Positions 1-7,873 are shown, counted from the stretch's first letter. The stretch is DNA of 42,277 nt from a virus (IMGVR_UViG_3300035136_000079:1-42277); one strand, 5' to 3'. The notes: generated by a model not told the origin, from the letters alone. Program-made: numbers and translations.

Positions 1-28
1 TCACGCAGGATGCGCTTCACGTCACGGA
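1..28. repeat. Terminal direct repeat, left copy (circular junction)
   Basis: These 28 bases are identical to positions 42250-42277. Removing one copy joins the ends and keeps a minus-strand gene in frame, so this looks like the overlap left by assembling a circular or circularly permuted genome. The repeat is far too short for a T7-type terminal repeat. A physical end cannot be fully excluded from sequence alone. Confidence 0.9.
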
Positions 29-185
29 TGACGGCTAAAAATTGAAATTCATCACCATGTGTCTCAATGACGATTAGAGCGGTGTAGTGTTTTGGATCAT
101 TTCCCGAAAAGAGCACCTTCGCCATTTTTATGGCGAAGTGTGCGTTCATGATTTCGTTCTGAAGTTCCATTGCATCAATATTCAT
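1..185 (-). CDS. Hypothetical early protein, N-terminal part (continues at right end of window)
   Basis: The ATG at 185 overlaps the stop of the upstream gene (ATGA). The frame stays open to base 1 and continues at 42249 to a TGA at 42158-42156, giving a 92-residue protein. I do not recognise the family. The product is soluble and of mixed charge, with an N-terminal amphipathic helical part (MNIDAMELQNEIMNAH). It sits in the leftward unit directly after the winged-helix/zinc-ribbon gene, and its own stop overlaps the start of the next gene at 42159, so translation is probably coupled on both sides. In-frame continuity across the window ends is the main evidence that the gene is real. Confidence 0.7.
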   Translation of the reverse strand, partial: MNIDAMELQNEIMNAHFAIKMAKVLFSGNDPKHYTALIVIETHGDEFQFLAVIRDVKRILR

Positions 186-805
186 CTTCCAAATCTCTTT
201 CTGCATTTTCGACATACCGAATGCCATCGTGCGCCCTTGCGGTCAAAGTACTCAAACGCACCGCATGATTTACAGTACTGTATCCGCCCGGTCTTGAAAT
301 ACTCTTCGAGTTCATCAGTTGATATTTTAAACCTCCTGGACAGCGCAGCTCTTACGTGCATTGAATATTGCCTGTCTGCCATTATGTCTTCTGGTGTCGT
401 CGACGTCACCGGCCTGTTTGCCCCGGGAATCACCGCTGTCGTCAGTCTGGACTGTTCTGACACCATGTATCCGCTCACCCTGCTTTTGGACTCTGACAGT
501 CCAGATTGAGCCTCTGTTTTGAATTTTCTTTCGCTGTTTGCAGATGATGATGATGGGTTTACTGACATTCCCTCGACAAACTCGATCCCTGAATCGGTCA
601 GAAAAAACAGTGAACGCCCTCCGACGTATCTTTTTTTTTGCAGCCATGTGATCGCGGAATTTATTTTTTCCTCCTCAATTCCGGTGTGAGTTCTGATGTT
701 GTCCAATGACCAGTGCACAGAACGATAATGGTAAAAAAGCCGCGTGATTTTTGCCGCTGCTTTTTCGATATTGATTTTTTTTTGTGCAAACTCCTGAATA
801 TTCAC
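182..805 (-). CDS. Winged-helix / zinc-ribbon DNA-binding protein, possible regulator
   Basis: A 207-residue protein starting at GTG 805, whose GTGA overlaps the previous stop. Residues about 10-80 read as a winged helix (helices around KITRLFYHYR and EEKINSAITWLQ, wing at RYVGGRSLFFLTDSG). A Ser-rich, low-complexity linker follows. The C-terminus (about 178-207) has four cysteines as CKSC and CRKC within a basic stretch, a zinc ribbon. A DNA-binding role follows from the architecture. Phage late activators and antiterminators such as lambda Q and Ogr/Delta also carry zinc fingers, so a role in late control is possible but is inference only. The linker makes a scaffolded two-domain protein likely. 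Confidence 0.6.
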   Translation of the reverse strand: MNIQEFAQKKINIEKAAAKITRLFYHYRSVHWSLDNIRTHTGIEEEKINSAITWLQKKRYVGGRSLFFLTDSGIEFVEGMSVNPSSSSANSERKFKTEAQSGLSESKSRVSGYMVSEQSRLTTAVIPGANRPVTSTTPEDIMADRQYSMHVRAALSRRFKISTDELEEYFKTGRIQYCKSCGAFEYFDRKGARWHSVCRKCRKRFGR

Positions 806-1449
806 TTCTTCAAAATCTCCCGTGCCATCGCGATAGCTATATTTGGTTCATATAAATCACACAATTTCAGGGACTCCTCTGGTGGTGGCATGCATGTTCC
901 GATACAGTTGCTGCAATCCGGTTCAAGATAGTGATGTTTATCAATGTACTCAGCCAGCACGCGCAACTTCTCGTCTCTATCTGTCACCCTCGAATCCATC
1001 ATGTTTTCGTCTCCTTCGCATAGCAGGACGATACGGCCGTCAGCGGCAACGGCTGTCTCGACAATTTCAGCATGTATTCTGCGACCGTTCGCAGATTCAT
1101 TTTCATCACTGATTATCGTGACTGAAACATGCGCCGATTTCAGCTTTTCTACGAGATCGTCTCGCTCGGCAAGCTGCGATTCAAGTTCATTGATGCGATC
1201 AAACAAATCAAAATATTCTTTCCCGGTTATACCTGCGTTCATCTTTTCGACACGCGGTAGCCTACCCTCAACGACAGCCCTGTGTTCCTCCGGCAGAGAC
1301 TCTCCCCATCCCGAAAATATAAAATCCGGATTGTGACCGGTAACTTTTTTAAAACCATCCGCTGCATAATCTCGCATCGCAGAATCGCTTATTTCACTTT
1401 CGGTTTCGCCAATCCAACATTGCCATGATTTTTTATTTATAATTTTCAT
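802..1449 (-). CDS. Hypothetical early protein with central coiled coil
   Basis: A 215-residue protein starting at ATG 1449, overlapping the preceding 51-residue gene by 17 bases. I do not recognise the family. Residues about 82-105 (FDRINELESQLAERDDLVEKL) predict a short coiled coil. The C-terminal third has a small cysteine cluster (CSNCIGTC) that may bind a metal. The N-terminal part (AMRDYAADGFKKVTGHNPDFIFSGW) is conserved-looking but unassigned. It belongs to the tightly packed leftward unit. There is no signal peptide and no membrane segment. Confidence 0.6.
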   Translation of the reverse strand: MKIINKKSWQCWIGETESEISDSAMRDYAADGFKKVTGHNPDFIFSGWGESLPEEHRAVVEGRLPRVEKMNAGITGKEYFDLFDRINELESQLAERDDLVEKLKSAHVSVTIISDENESANGRRIHAEIVETAVAADGRIVLLCEGDENMMDSRVTDRDEKLRVLAEYIDKHHYLEPDCSNCIGTCMPPPEESLKLCDLYEPNIAIAMAREILKK

Positions 1450-1588
1450 TGCTTATCTTCCTGATGACAATCAGCAACTCTTCAAAAATTTTTTTGGTAT
1501 CATTCATCAGTTGCCAAAATGAACAACTGTCATCGACCATTTGCTTCTTCATTAGTTTTTTCGCCTGTCGTTTTCTTCCGCGCATCAT
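1433..1588 (-). CDS. Small basic protein, 51 residues
   Basis: Starts at ATG 1588 inside the TAATG that ends the upstream gene; a second ATG follows at 1585. The frame stops at TAA 1433, overlapping the next gene by 17 bases. The N-terminus is strongly basic (MMRGRKRQAKKLMKKQ) and the rest is helical and hydrophobic-polar. Function is unknown; nucleic-acid binding is possible from charge alone. It fills a gap that would otherwise be the only unused stretch of this cluster, and start/stop overlap on both sides supports it. Confidence 0.5.
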   Translation of the reverse strand: MMRGRKRQAKKLMKKQMVDDSCSFWQLMNDTKKIFEELLIVIRKISNENYK

Positions 1589-1809
1589 TATCGCATGTAT
1601 CCTTTGTATTTCTGTTTAATCGCCAGCGCCTCTTTGTGTGCTGTTGACTGTGTCGCTGTATATTCAGTGACAGTGTGCGCCATATCAGTCACATCATCGA
1701 TTAGCTCCTTGCTTTCTTTTTTCCAAATTTCATATCCGACACCAAATCCGGCGATAAACACTGCTGCGCCCAAACCCATGAATAACAATATTGATGAAAA
1801 TTCACTCAT
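1588..1809 (-). CDS. Small single-span membrane protein (spanin- or holin-like candidate)
   Basis: A 73-residue protein. The chosen ATG at 1809 has GGAGG nine bases upstream and overlaps the previous stop by 8 bases. One strong membrane segment lies at about residues 6-27 (ILLFMGLGAAVFIAGFGVGY). A helical, polar tail follows (KKESKELIDDVTDMAHTV, then Thr/Gln-rich). One N-terminal span with a coiled tail is the shape of an inner-membrane spanin, and the probable lysin lies two genes upstream. Sequence does not show which way round it sits, and a holin or an unrelated membrane protein remains possible. Confidence 0.5.
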   Translation of the reverse strand: MSEFSSILLFMGLGAAVFIAGFGVGYEIWKKESKELIDDVTDMAHTVTEYTATQSTAHKEALAIKQKYKGYMR

Positions 1810-2008
1810 CGCACCCGGCCTCCATGTTTGCATTGGAATTTCTCCATGCTTCCATAACAAAGCCCACATGAATAAACTCACCACATGGACAATCGATCAC
1901 AAAACAGGCTTCAAGCCCTTTGGTTTTGACGTGTAGCGGGACATGATGACTAATCAAATTTTTTTGTCCGCATTTTGGACAATAAAATCTTATTTCTTTT
2001 TCGCTCAT
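1802..2008 (-). CDS. Small zinc-ribbon protein, 68 residues
   Basis: Starts at ATG 2008, 59 bases inside the 3' end of the upstream gene, with GGTGG seven bases before the start. The cysteines CPKC near residue 10 and CPC near residue 40 form a zinc-ribbon-like pair, with several His between them. The product is probably a small metal-binding protein. It is one of several unrelated zinc-knuckle proteins in this unit. Function is unknown. Confidence 0.55.
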   Translation of the reverse strand: MSEKEIRFYCPKCGQKNLISHHVPLHVKTKGLEACFVIDCPCGEFIHVGFVMEAWRNSNANMEAGCDE

Positions 2009-2504
2009 TTTTTTTCCACCATCTGTTTTTAAATTGCGTCTTAATCAGCACCGACCCTTCAGGAGGGGTATCAAATTTACACCCGTAATGCCATGCATTC
2101 GGCAGCGGATCTTCAATCATTTCGAGCATAAAAAGTTCCACGGCGAGCAGTGTCATTATCCAGTGGAATCTGTATCTGCTCCATTTGGTTCCTGACGGCC
2201 AATCGTGTGGACGTTCCGCACTGTCCTGCAAACCCAGTACCCATTTGTTGTTTCGTCCGCTGCGTGGCTTTATGGCGGCGCTGTATCGTTTGGCCAGTCT
2301 CTCTATTTTCTCTCCGGTTATTTCAGATCTCCTTTTGTACAAATGCAGAATCGCCGCACACTCTCCCGTATCCCACGCGTTCCATCCGGCCTCGCCAACA
2401 CATGATCGTGCAAGCCACAGAACCGTATCGTCGCTTCTTCCAGGTATGGAGGCTGCAATACCGATCGCAAGTATCAGTATTGCAGCCAGTGTTTTGTTTT
2501 TCAT
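1950..2504 (-). CDS. Probable secreted peptidoglycan hydrolase (endolysin candidate)
   Basis: A 184-residue protein starting at ATG 2504, two bases after the upstream stop. It begins with a classic signal or signal-anchor segment (MKNKTLAAILILAIGIAAS). The mature part opens with LARSCVGEAGWNAWDTG, which resembles the catalytic-Glu region of SleB-type or transglycosylase-like hydrolases (Arg...Glu-Ala), followed by a helix with CAAILHLYKRR. A later HYGCKFD segment could complete the fold. N-terminal export would make it a SAR-type endolysin, and a small membrane protein follows two genes on. No lysozyme-like gene is obvious in the late unit, which supports this reading. The family assignment is by motif only. 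Confidence 0.45.
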   Translation of the reverse strand: MKNKTLAAILILAIGIAASIPGRSDDTVLWLARSCVGEAGWNAWDTGECAAILHLYKRRSEITGEKIERLAKRYSAAIKPRSGRNNKWVLGLQDSAERPHDWPSGTKWSRYRFHWIMTLLAVELFMLEMIEDPLPNAWHYGCKFDTPPEGSVLIKTQFKNRWWKKNERKRNKILLSKMRTKKFD

Positions 2505-2506
2505 GA

Positions 2507-3247
2507 TTACCGGATGATGTTGATGTTTTTCTGTCCGCCGAGTTTTTGCCCCAGAAATTCGGCAATGCTTTTCATGGCGTCCAGTTTCCATTTTGAGTTG
2601 TCAGCCTCAAACAGTGCAACTGTTGGCAGCCGGTCTTTTTCCGCTTTTACGCGCAGCAGGAATCTGCTTTCGGGCTGTTCAATTTCACTGAACGTTCTGA
2701 ACGGTTTTAGTTGTTGAAACGGAGATATTTCCAGGTGTCCAAACCGATTAAATTCCGTCGATTTTGACACGGTTACCGACTGCGCGATTCCGCTGTCCTC
2801 GACGGTTGTGACGTCGCCTGTTCTGATGCTGGATACAATCAGCAGCAGTTTTTCCAGATTGTCAGTCATCTCAAATTTCGATGAAGCGTTTATGACAAAT
2901 TCCTCGATGGTATGGAAATGTCCAAATCGGAAAATACTTGGATGTGACTGGGCCCTGATGAACGCATGGCGATCCTCCCTGTAATAGTCATCAGGGTATG
3001 AAAACACGCTCACGTTGCATTCATCAATGACATGGACAATACACCCGTCCTCACGCGCTTTTGACCCATCGTCAGACATTAGCCAGTCAGTGATTCCGCT
3101 CAGTGTTGAGACTTCAAATGACTGTTGGAGCCATCCCCTGTGCGGTCTTACCGGCGTAATCGCTTTTGATGTGTACTGCTCACCGCCAAACTCAAATTTT
3201 TCAATCGGAGCGAGTTCGATAATTCTGTTGATTGCTTCTTTAATCAT
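2507..3247 (-). CDS. Conserved phage protein of early/replication region, function unknown
   Basis: A 246-residue protein starting at ATG 3247 (ATGA overlap with the upstream stop). The central and C-terminal part (LLLIVSSIRTGDVTTVEDSG, then FRTFSEIEQPESRFLLRV, then VALFEADNSKWKLDA) matches a family I remember from other phages, usually near replication or recombination genes, but I cannot give a biochemical function. The product looks like a soluble alpha/beta protein with no membrane segment. It sits between a small acidic conserved protein and the lysin. Confidence 0.6.
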   Translation of the reverse strand: MIKEAINRIIELAPIEKFEFGGEQYTSKAITPVRPHRGWLQQSFEVSTLSGITDWLMSDDGSKAREDGCIVHVIDECNVSVFSYPDDYYREDRHAFIRAQSHPSIFRFGHFHTIEEFVINASSKFEMTDNLEKLLLIVSSIRTGDVTTVEDSGIAQSVTVSKSTEFNRFGHLEISPFQQLKPFRTFSEIEQPESRFLLRVKAEKDRLPTVALFEADNSKWKLDAMKSIAEFLGQKLGGQKNINIIR

Positions 3248-3600
3248 TTTGCCTCTCCTGTTTTGGCATCGTAATGTTCTATTTTGCCGTTTTGAATTGC
3301 GTCAATCAGATCCATCTGTTCGACATTGTTGACAAACGGTGTTCCGTCCTGCGTCATTATGACGTGTTCTGTTCCCGGTTTATCAGGTACAAGTTTTGAT
3401 TTTGCCTGATACAGTATTCCGATTTTCGATCGGTCCTCGGACGGTATCATGGTCACCTCCAGCGTTACTTTTCTGGATTTTTTAACGTCCTTGTTCAAAT
3501 CCAGACAGTCCTGGAAGGCCTTTCCCAGTTCAAAATTGAACTTGTCCTTGGCATCTCCGTTGCCGATTGTGTCGATTGTGCATTTTTGATAATTGTTCAT
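3244..3600 (-). CDS. Conserved small phage protein, function unknown
   Basis: A 118-residue protein. The chosen ATG at 3600 has GAGG upstream; the longer in-frame extension runs into the pentamer array and is rejected. The core (KKSRKVTLEVTMIPSEDRSK, then YQAKSKLVPDKPGTEHV) resembles a small family that accompanies phage replication genes. The pattern is of beta strands with no catalytic motif. It is the first gene after the long non-coding pentamer array, so that array is its 5' leader if the unit is transcribed through. Confidence 0.6.
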   Translation of the reverse strand: MNNYQKCTIDTIGNGDAKDKFNFELGKAFQDCLDLNKDVKKSRKVTLEVTMIPSEDRSKIGILYQAKSKLVPDKPGTEHVIMTQDGTPFVNNVEQMDLIDAIQNGKIEHYDAKTGEAK

Positions 3601-3639
3601 CGTTTCCTCGTTTCCTTTTTTTAAAAAAAATATTACGCT

Positions 3640-4067
3640 TCTGTTCAACTCCATTCCATTTCGGTTCTGCTCAGAGGTAATCAGCTCGAATCCACTCCAT
3701 TGCACTGCACGTCAATTCCTTTTCGTATTACCTCATTTCCATTCTAATCCATCTCCTGTCGTCTCTGGTCTTTGCAATTCTGTCTCGACTCATGACTACT
3801 CTGGTCTTTGCAATTTCATTTCAAATCATTTGTCCGCCATTCAATTCCATTGCACTGCACGTCAATTCCGTCTCGGATCTCTGCTTGTCAACTCTTTTCC
3901 GATTCAGCTCAAATCATGTCAGTTCATTTCAATTTCACGTCATCTCAACTCATATCCGAATCGCCTCGGGTCTCTTTTTATCAACTCTTTTCCGCCTCTT
4001 GTCCTTGCGACTCAACTCAAATTCTATTCAATTCATCTGCATTCATTTCTGGTCCGTCACTGTTCCG
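3640..4067 (-). repeat. Degenerate GANNN pentamer array, non-coding
   Basis: On the minus strand this stretch reads as a chain of about 80 units (by eye), nearly all starting G and mostly GA, at a step of five bases with occasional six: for example GAATT, GAATA, GAGTT, GAGTC, GCAAG, GACAA. It contains longer internal repeats: a 24-base repeat at 3696-3719 and 3846-3869, and a 17-base one near 3763 and 3799. The plus strand is pyrimidine-rich and poor in stops in all three frames. The minus strand has stops throughout. It fills a gap in an otherwise packed operon. Function is unknown. Confidence 0.75.
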
Positions 4068-4691
4068 TCACTGTTCCAGAATCTCAAACGTGAACGTCCC
4101 CTTGCCGGAGTTGCGCCACTGGTGCAGGCCGCGCAGAGTTCCGTATTCCAGCCATTCAATCAGACAATCCTGCAATGATGGCTTGCCGCTTTTTACCGGC
4201 GGCTCAAGGATGAGTACGCCGAATTCAAATGTTGTTCCGGGAGGCACCGTTTCAGAGTTTGCCAGGGCAATTCTGGATCCCTGCGGAGTGTCCGCACGCA
4301 GAGAGCGCTGGCAGTTTCCCGTCTTTGCGCCATCAGGCAGAGTCATCAGAATTTTTCTTGGATATGGAAACATCATTCCGTCGATCACCTTGCGATAGCT
4401 GGTAATCTGAGACGAGTTTGACCCGGATACTCTTCGCAGCATTCCACAGGCGTCCTTGAACATTCCCTTGATTTGATAATCCCACACAAACGGGATTCCG
4501 TTCTCCTTCGGGAAAACGGTCTGTTTCTCCTCAACCACCGCATCAACGCCGAGGGCCTCCACCTCCTCGGATATTTTCGCCGCATCCGGAGCCCGGGATG
4601 CAATGTATTTTTCATGCACATCCGGCGAAGCGGCCATCCCAAGCATTTCCTCGGTGAGTGTGATTCTGATTTTGATTTCACTTTTTTTCAT
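4068..4691 (-). CDS. Conserved phage protein with RAMP/Cas7-like C-terminus
   Basis: A 207-residue protein starting at ATG 4691 with GGGAAAAGAG upstream. The N-terminal half has WDYQIKGMFKDACGMLRR. The second half has strands around ETVPPGTTFEFGVLIL and a closing LRGLHQWRNSGKGTFTFEIL. This order (E-x-vP-x-GT-xFeF strand, long helix, glycine-rich loop, final strand) resembles the end of RAMP-superfamily (Cas7-like) domains. I know similar stand-alone proteins from other phages but no proven function. No other Cas genes are present. A nucleic-acid-binding role near replication is inference. Confidence 0.5.
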   Translation of the reverse strand: MKKSEIKIRITLTEEMLGMAASPDVHEKYIASRAPDAAKISEEVEALGVDAVVEEKQTVFPKENGIPFVWDYQIKGMFKDACGMLRRVSGSNSSQITSYRKVIDGMMFPYPRKILMTLPDGAKTGNCQRSLRADTPQGSRIALANSETVPPGTTFEFGVLILEPPVKSGKPSLQDCLIEWLEYGTLRGLHQWRNSGKGTFTFEILEQ

Positions 4692-4712
4692 CTCTTTTCC
4701 CTTTCCTGTTTT

Positions 4713-5783
<1,071 letters not shown>

Positions 5784-5794
5784 TTTTACCTTTA

Positions 5795-5847
5795 GCGTTA
5801 TTATGTCACGCAATGTATGTGTTACTCAGTAACGCAAAACGCGTGAC
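5795..5847. promoter_or_regulatory. Operator cluster upstream of the replication initiator
   Basis: Bases 5829-5847 read GTAACGCAAAACGCGTGAC, a near-perfect inverted repeat of the heptamer. It is the exact reverse complement of 14120-14138. Further half-sites lie at 5795-5800 (GCGTTA) and 5805-5811 (GTCACGC). The cluster ends 11 bases before the initiator start codon at 5783, so bound protein would block transcription or translation of that gene. No consensus -35/-10 pair is clear here. A 37-codon frame (5806-5919, minus) runs through the site but is not convincing. Confidence 0.6.
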
Positions 5848-5918
5848 AAGCCAATTAAAAAGATCAATTTGTTGAACGGACTGCACCATCAAATTTCTTG
5901 ACGCCGGGAAAATGGTCA

Positions 5919-6212
5919 TCACTTCCCGTTCTGCCGGTCGCGGTATGCGATGAACATATCAACTCTTTCAAATGAGAGTGGAGCCATATTCATTTTTTTA
6001 TCACCATTGACGAGAGCACCAGTTGCAGCGCCAAGTGCTGTCAATTCTTTATATAAATCTCACGCCATTTCATTCCGCTCAGATTTCCTGTGCTCGTCAC
6101 CGTATACATGGACCGCATCAATTATGTCCTGAATTGCGTGTTCTGGCAGATCAGAGTTGGTAACTAGTAGTTGCGAAAAGGCAAAAGCCTGTTCTTTCGT
6201 CATCTCACTCAT
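5919..6212 (-). pseudogene. Small early gene interrupted by an in-frame TGA
   Basis: From ATG 6212 (AGGA upstream) the frame codes 50 residues (MSEMTKEQAFAFSQLLV...) to a TGA at 6062-6060, then continues in the same frame for 46 more codons (DLYKELTALGAATGALV...) to TGA at 5919. Both halves have normal protein-like composition and together look like one protein of about 97 residues. A CGA to TGA change would explain it. TGA is an ordinary stop elsewhere in this genome (many ATGA overlaps), so global reassignment is excluded. Readthrough or a sequencing error remain possible. Function is unknown. Confidence 0.6.
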
Positions 6213-6259
6213 ATGTTTTCCTTTCATTTTACTAAATAGTATTGCGGTACTATATTTTT

Positions 6260-6808
6260 TTATTCGCTCGCCTCGCTGTCGTGGATGTTGCGGCCTGTGA
6301 GTGTCACAACGCCAACAATTTTTACATCTCCATCAACGATGATATTTCCTTTTTTTTCTTCCTGTTGTTCATCAAAATCTTCATCATCACTATATGATAC
6401 AAACTCGTCGCCAGCATCTTCAAAAATAAACGAGATCGTTGAAAAATCATCATCTGTTGATAGGCAGAATCCAGCAAACAAATCGCGATACTCGATAAAA
6501 CATTTTCTTGTTACAACAGAGTGGCCAGCAATATCTATGTATCCGGGGTGTGAGCTTTGTGACCAATATTCAATGCGACTATATTCAATCTCATCCCCTT
6601 CAAAAATGCGCTCTCCGTTCGCATCTCGACGTCCAATGTACTGGCAGACTGTTTTTGGATGCGCGAAAAACTTAACAAGCGCACCGTCTTCCCTGCTTTG
6701 CACTATCAATGCAGTATCACCACTACCACCATTAATTATCCCGCCAAACCACCCTTCAATCCAGCGTTTTGATCCGTGTTGTTTTGCTTTATAAATATGC
6801 TCTCTCAT
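6260..6808 (-). CDS. YopX-family phage protein
   Basis: A 182-residue protein starting at ATG 6808 with GGAG five bases before the start. The core motif TVCQYIGRRDANGERIFEGDEIEY corresponds to the hallmark of the YopX family (TVgQYTGlkDknGkeIfEGDiv). These are small beta-barrel phage proteins of unknown function, common in early regions. The C-terminus is unusual: a long acidic tract (about residues 140-155, SDDEDFDEQQEEKKG) followed by a strand-rich end. The RBS and the bases before it resemble those before the DUF5131 gene, a trace of the local duplication. Confidence 0.8.
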   Translation of the reverse strand: MREHIYKAKQHGSKRWIEGWFGGIINGGSGDTALIVQSREDGALVKFFAHPKTVCQYIGRRDANGERIFEGDEIEYSRIEYWSQSSHPGYIDIAGHSVVTRKCFIEYRDLFAGFCLSTDDDFSTISFIFEDAGDEFVSYSDDEDFDEQQEEKKGNIIVDGDVKIVGVVTLTGRNIHDSEASE

Positions 6809-6822
6809 TTTGTCTCCAATAT

Positions 6823-6942
6823 CTATTCATGAAGTCCATCCATAAACCTCTGTTTCATTTTTTCCGCGTGTTCCTCGTCGCCGAAGAATCTGGATGATCG
6901 CAAAGCGATCCCGTTTGACACCATGACCAGCTCACCGGATAT
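6823..6942 (-). pseudogene. Duplicated 3' fragment of the 72-residue gene
   Basis: The last 35 or so codons of the 72-residue gene at 7655-7873 are repeated here in frame (ELVMVSNGIALRSSRFFGDE...), ending in TAG at 6823. There is no proper start: an open frame extends to 7023 but lies inside the DUF5131 coding sequence. It is most simply a leftover of a duplication that placed DUF5131 between two copies. A fused small product cannot be excluded. Confidence 0.65.
6831..6934. repeat. 104-base direct repeat, copy A
   Basis: Matches 7681-7784 with one mismatch (caaagcg against cagagcg). The two copies lie exactly 850 bases apart and flank the DUF5131 gene. Weaker similarity continues leftward to the next start codon in each case. 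High identity points to a recent event. Confidence 0.95.
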
Positions 6943-7658
6943 GCATTCCACGTTTCGCCAAGCAGCTTTCTTCCATTCACTTTTTTGGATCTTTTCACCA
7001 TGTCTTCTCCCCAGGTGCCCCATTGTTTGAAAAAAAATGCGATCCCCTGTGCTTCACATTGATTTTTGATGGACAGCACCCATTCTCTTTTCATTGGCCT
7101 TGCGCGCGGGCCCGATTCTCCTCCCACAATCACCCAGTGAATGCCGCTTAAATCAATATCGCTCAGGTCTTCGAGAAGCGGTTCCATGGAAATGAATCTC
7201 ACCGGAGCATGAACACGTCGTAAAAAATCGATTCTGGGTATGCCACTTTTAACATCTTCCACTGTTACTCCCAGCCATACATTCGACGGGAGATCATGAG
7301 TTTCGCAGTACGCCTCCATTCTGCGTTCCCGTTTTGTGAGAATCTGATATAAATGCTGCGGTGTCCTGTGTATGGTTTCGAAAACCATGTCCAGAAACTG
7401 ATCGGGAATCTCTTCATGGAAGAGGTCGCTCATTGAATTTACAAAATAGCGCGTCGGCTGCCGTCGCTCCATGGGCTGCTGCAATCGTTCAGGTATAATG
7501 CTGACATTGAATCCGTTTTCATAACCGGCCGCTCCCATTGCATGTAATCTCCTCGCCATCACTTCGGCATAGCAGTTTGCACACCCGGCCGACACTTTTG
7601 AACATCCGGTCGTTGGATTCCAGGTGGATTCTGTCCACTCAATTTTAGATTTGCTCAT
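6855..7658 (-). CDS. Phage Gp37/Gp68 family (DUF5131), three-cysteine protein
   Basis: A 267-residue protein starting at ATG 7658 (ATGA overlap). The N-terminus MSKSKIEWTESTWNPTTGCS followed by KVSAGCANCYAE is diagnostic: C-x5-C-x2-C, a three-cysteine motif reminiscent of radical SAM enzymes. Other family blocks are NSMSDLFHEEIPD, ILTKRERRM, NVWLGVTVE, RFISMEPLLED and WVIVGGESGPRARPM. The biochemical role is not established. After GETWNAYP, the usual family end, the frame runs into repeat copy A and picks up about 25 residues in a foreign frame, so the C-terminus is not native. That supports insertion or duplication at this spot. Confidence 0.85.
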   Translation of the reverse strand: MSKSKIEWTESTWNPTTGCSKVSAGCANCYAEVMARRLHAMGAAGYENGFNVSIIPERLQQPMERRQPTRYFVNSMSDLFHEEIPDQFLDMVFETIHRTPQHLYQILTKRERRMEAYCETHDLPSNVWLGVTVEDVKSGIPRIDFLRRVHAPVRFISMEPLLEDLSDIDLSGIHWVIVGGESGPRARPMKREWVLSIKNQCEAQGIAFFFKQWGTWGEDMVKRSKKVNGRKLLGETWNAYPVSWSWCQTGSLCDHPDSSATRNTRKK

Positions 7659-7873
7659 TTTGCATCCAATGTTGATTTACGAAGTCCATCCATAAACCTC
7701 TGTTTCATTTTTTCCGCGTGTTCCTCGTCGCCGAAGAATCTGGATGATCGCAGAGCGATCCCGTTTGACACCATGACCAGCTCAAATGTTTTTCCAGAGA
7801 CTTTGGCGTTACCATTTTCGTCAGGTTCAACGCGGTCTCTCACCTGTGCGTAAAATTTCAGATGTTCATTCAT
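7655..7873 (-). CDS. Small early protein, 72 residues (parent of the duplicated fragment)
   Basis: Starts at ATG 7873, overlapping the end of a 28-codon frame, and stops at an ATGA shared with DUF5131. The sequence (MNEHLKFYAQVRDRVEPDEN, then ELVMVSNGIALRSSRFFGDE) is small, soluble and mixed-charge. I do not recognise the family. Its 3' half is the 104-base repeat whose second copy lies at 6831-6934. The context suggests a cargo slot that accepts accessory genes. Confidence 0.6.
   Translation of the reverse strand: MNEHLKFYAQVRDRVEPDENGNAKVSGKTFELVMVSNGIALRSSRFFGDEEHAEKMKQRFMDGLRKSTLDAK
7681..7784. repeat. 104-base direct repeat, copy B
   Basis: The copy inside the intact 72-residue gene; see 6831-6934. 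It differs at a single base. Together the copies bracket the DUF5131 gene and could delete it by homologous recombination. Confidence 0.95.

Noticed and set aside
3593-4398. Three long plus-strand open frames over the pentamer array
   Set aside because: They are open in all three frames because the strand is pyrimidine-rich and lacks stops. The translations are low-complexity Ser/Phe/His strings, face against the operon and extend over a real minus-strand gene.
5806-5919. A 37-codon minus-strand frame after the interrupted gene
   Set aside because: The start overlaps the previous stop, but the second half is made of operator sequence; kept only as a remark in the operator entry.
6060-6062. 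TGA reassigned to an amino acid in this phage
   Set aside because: TGA terminates many genes here, often in ATGA overlaps with the next start, and other frames show no in-gene TGA.
6831-7784. Direct repeats as ends of an insertion sequence
   Set aside because: No transposase, no terminal inverted repeats and no short target duplication; the repeats are gene fragments.
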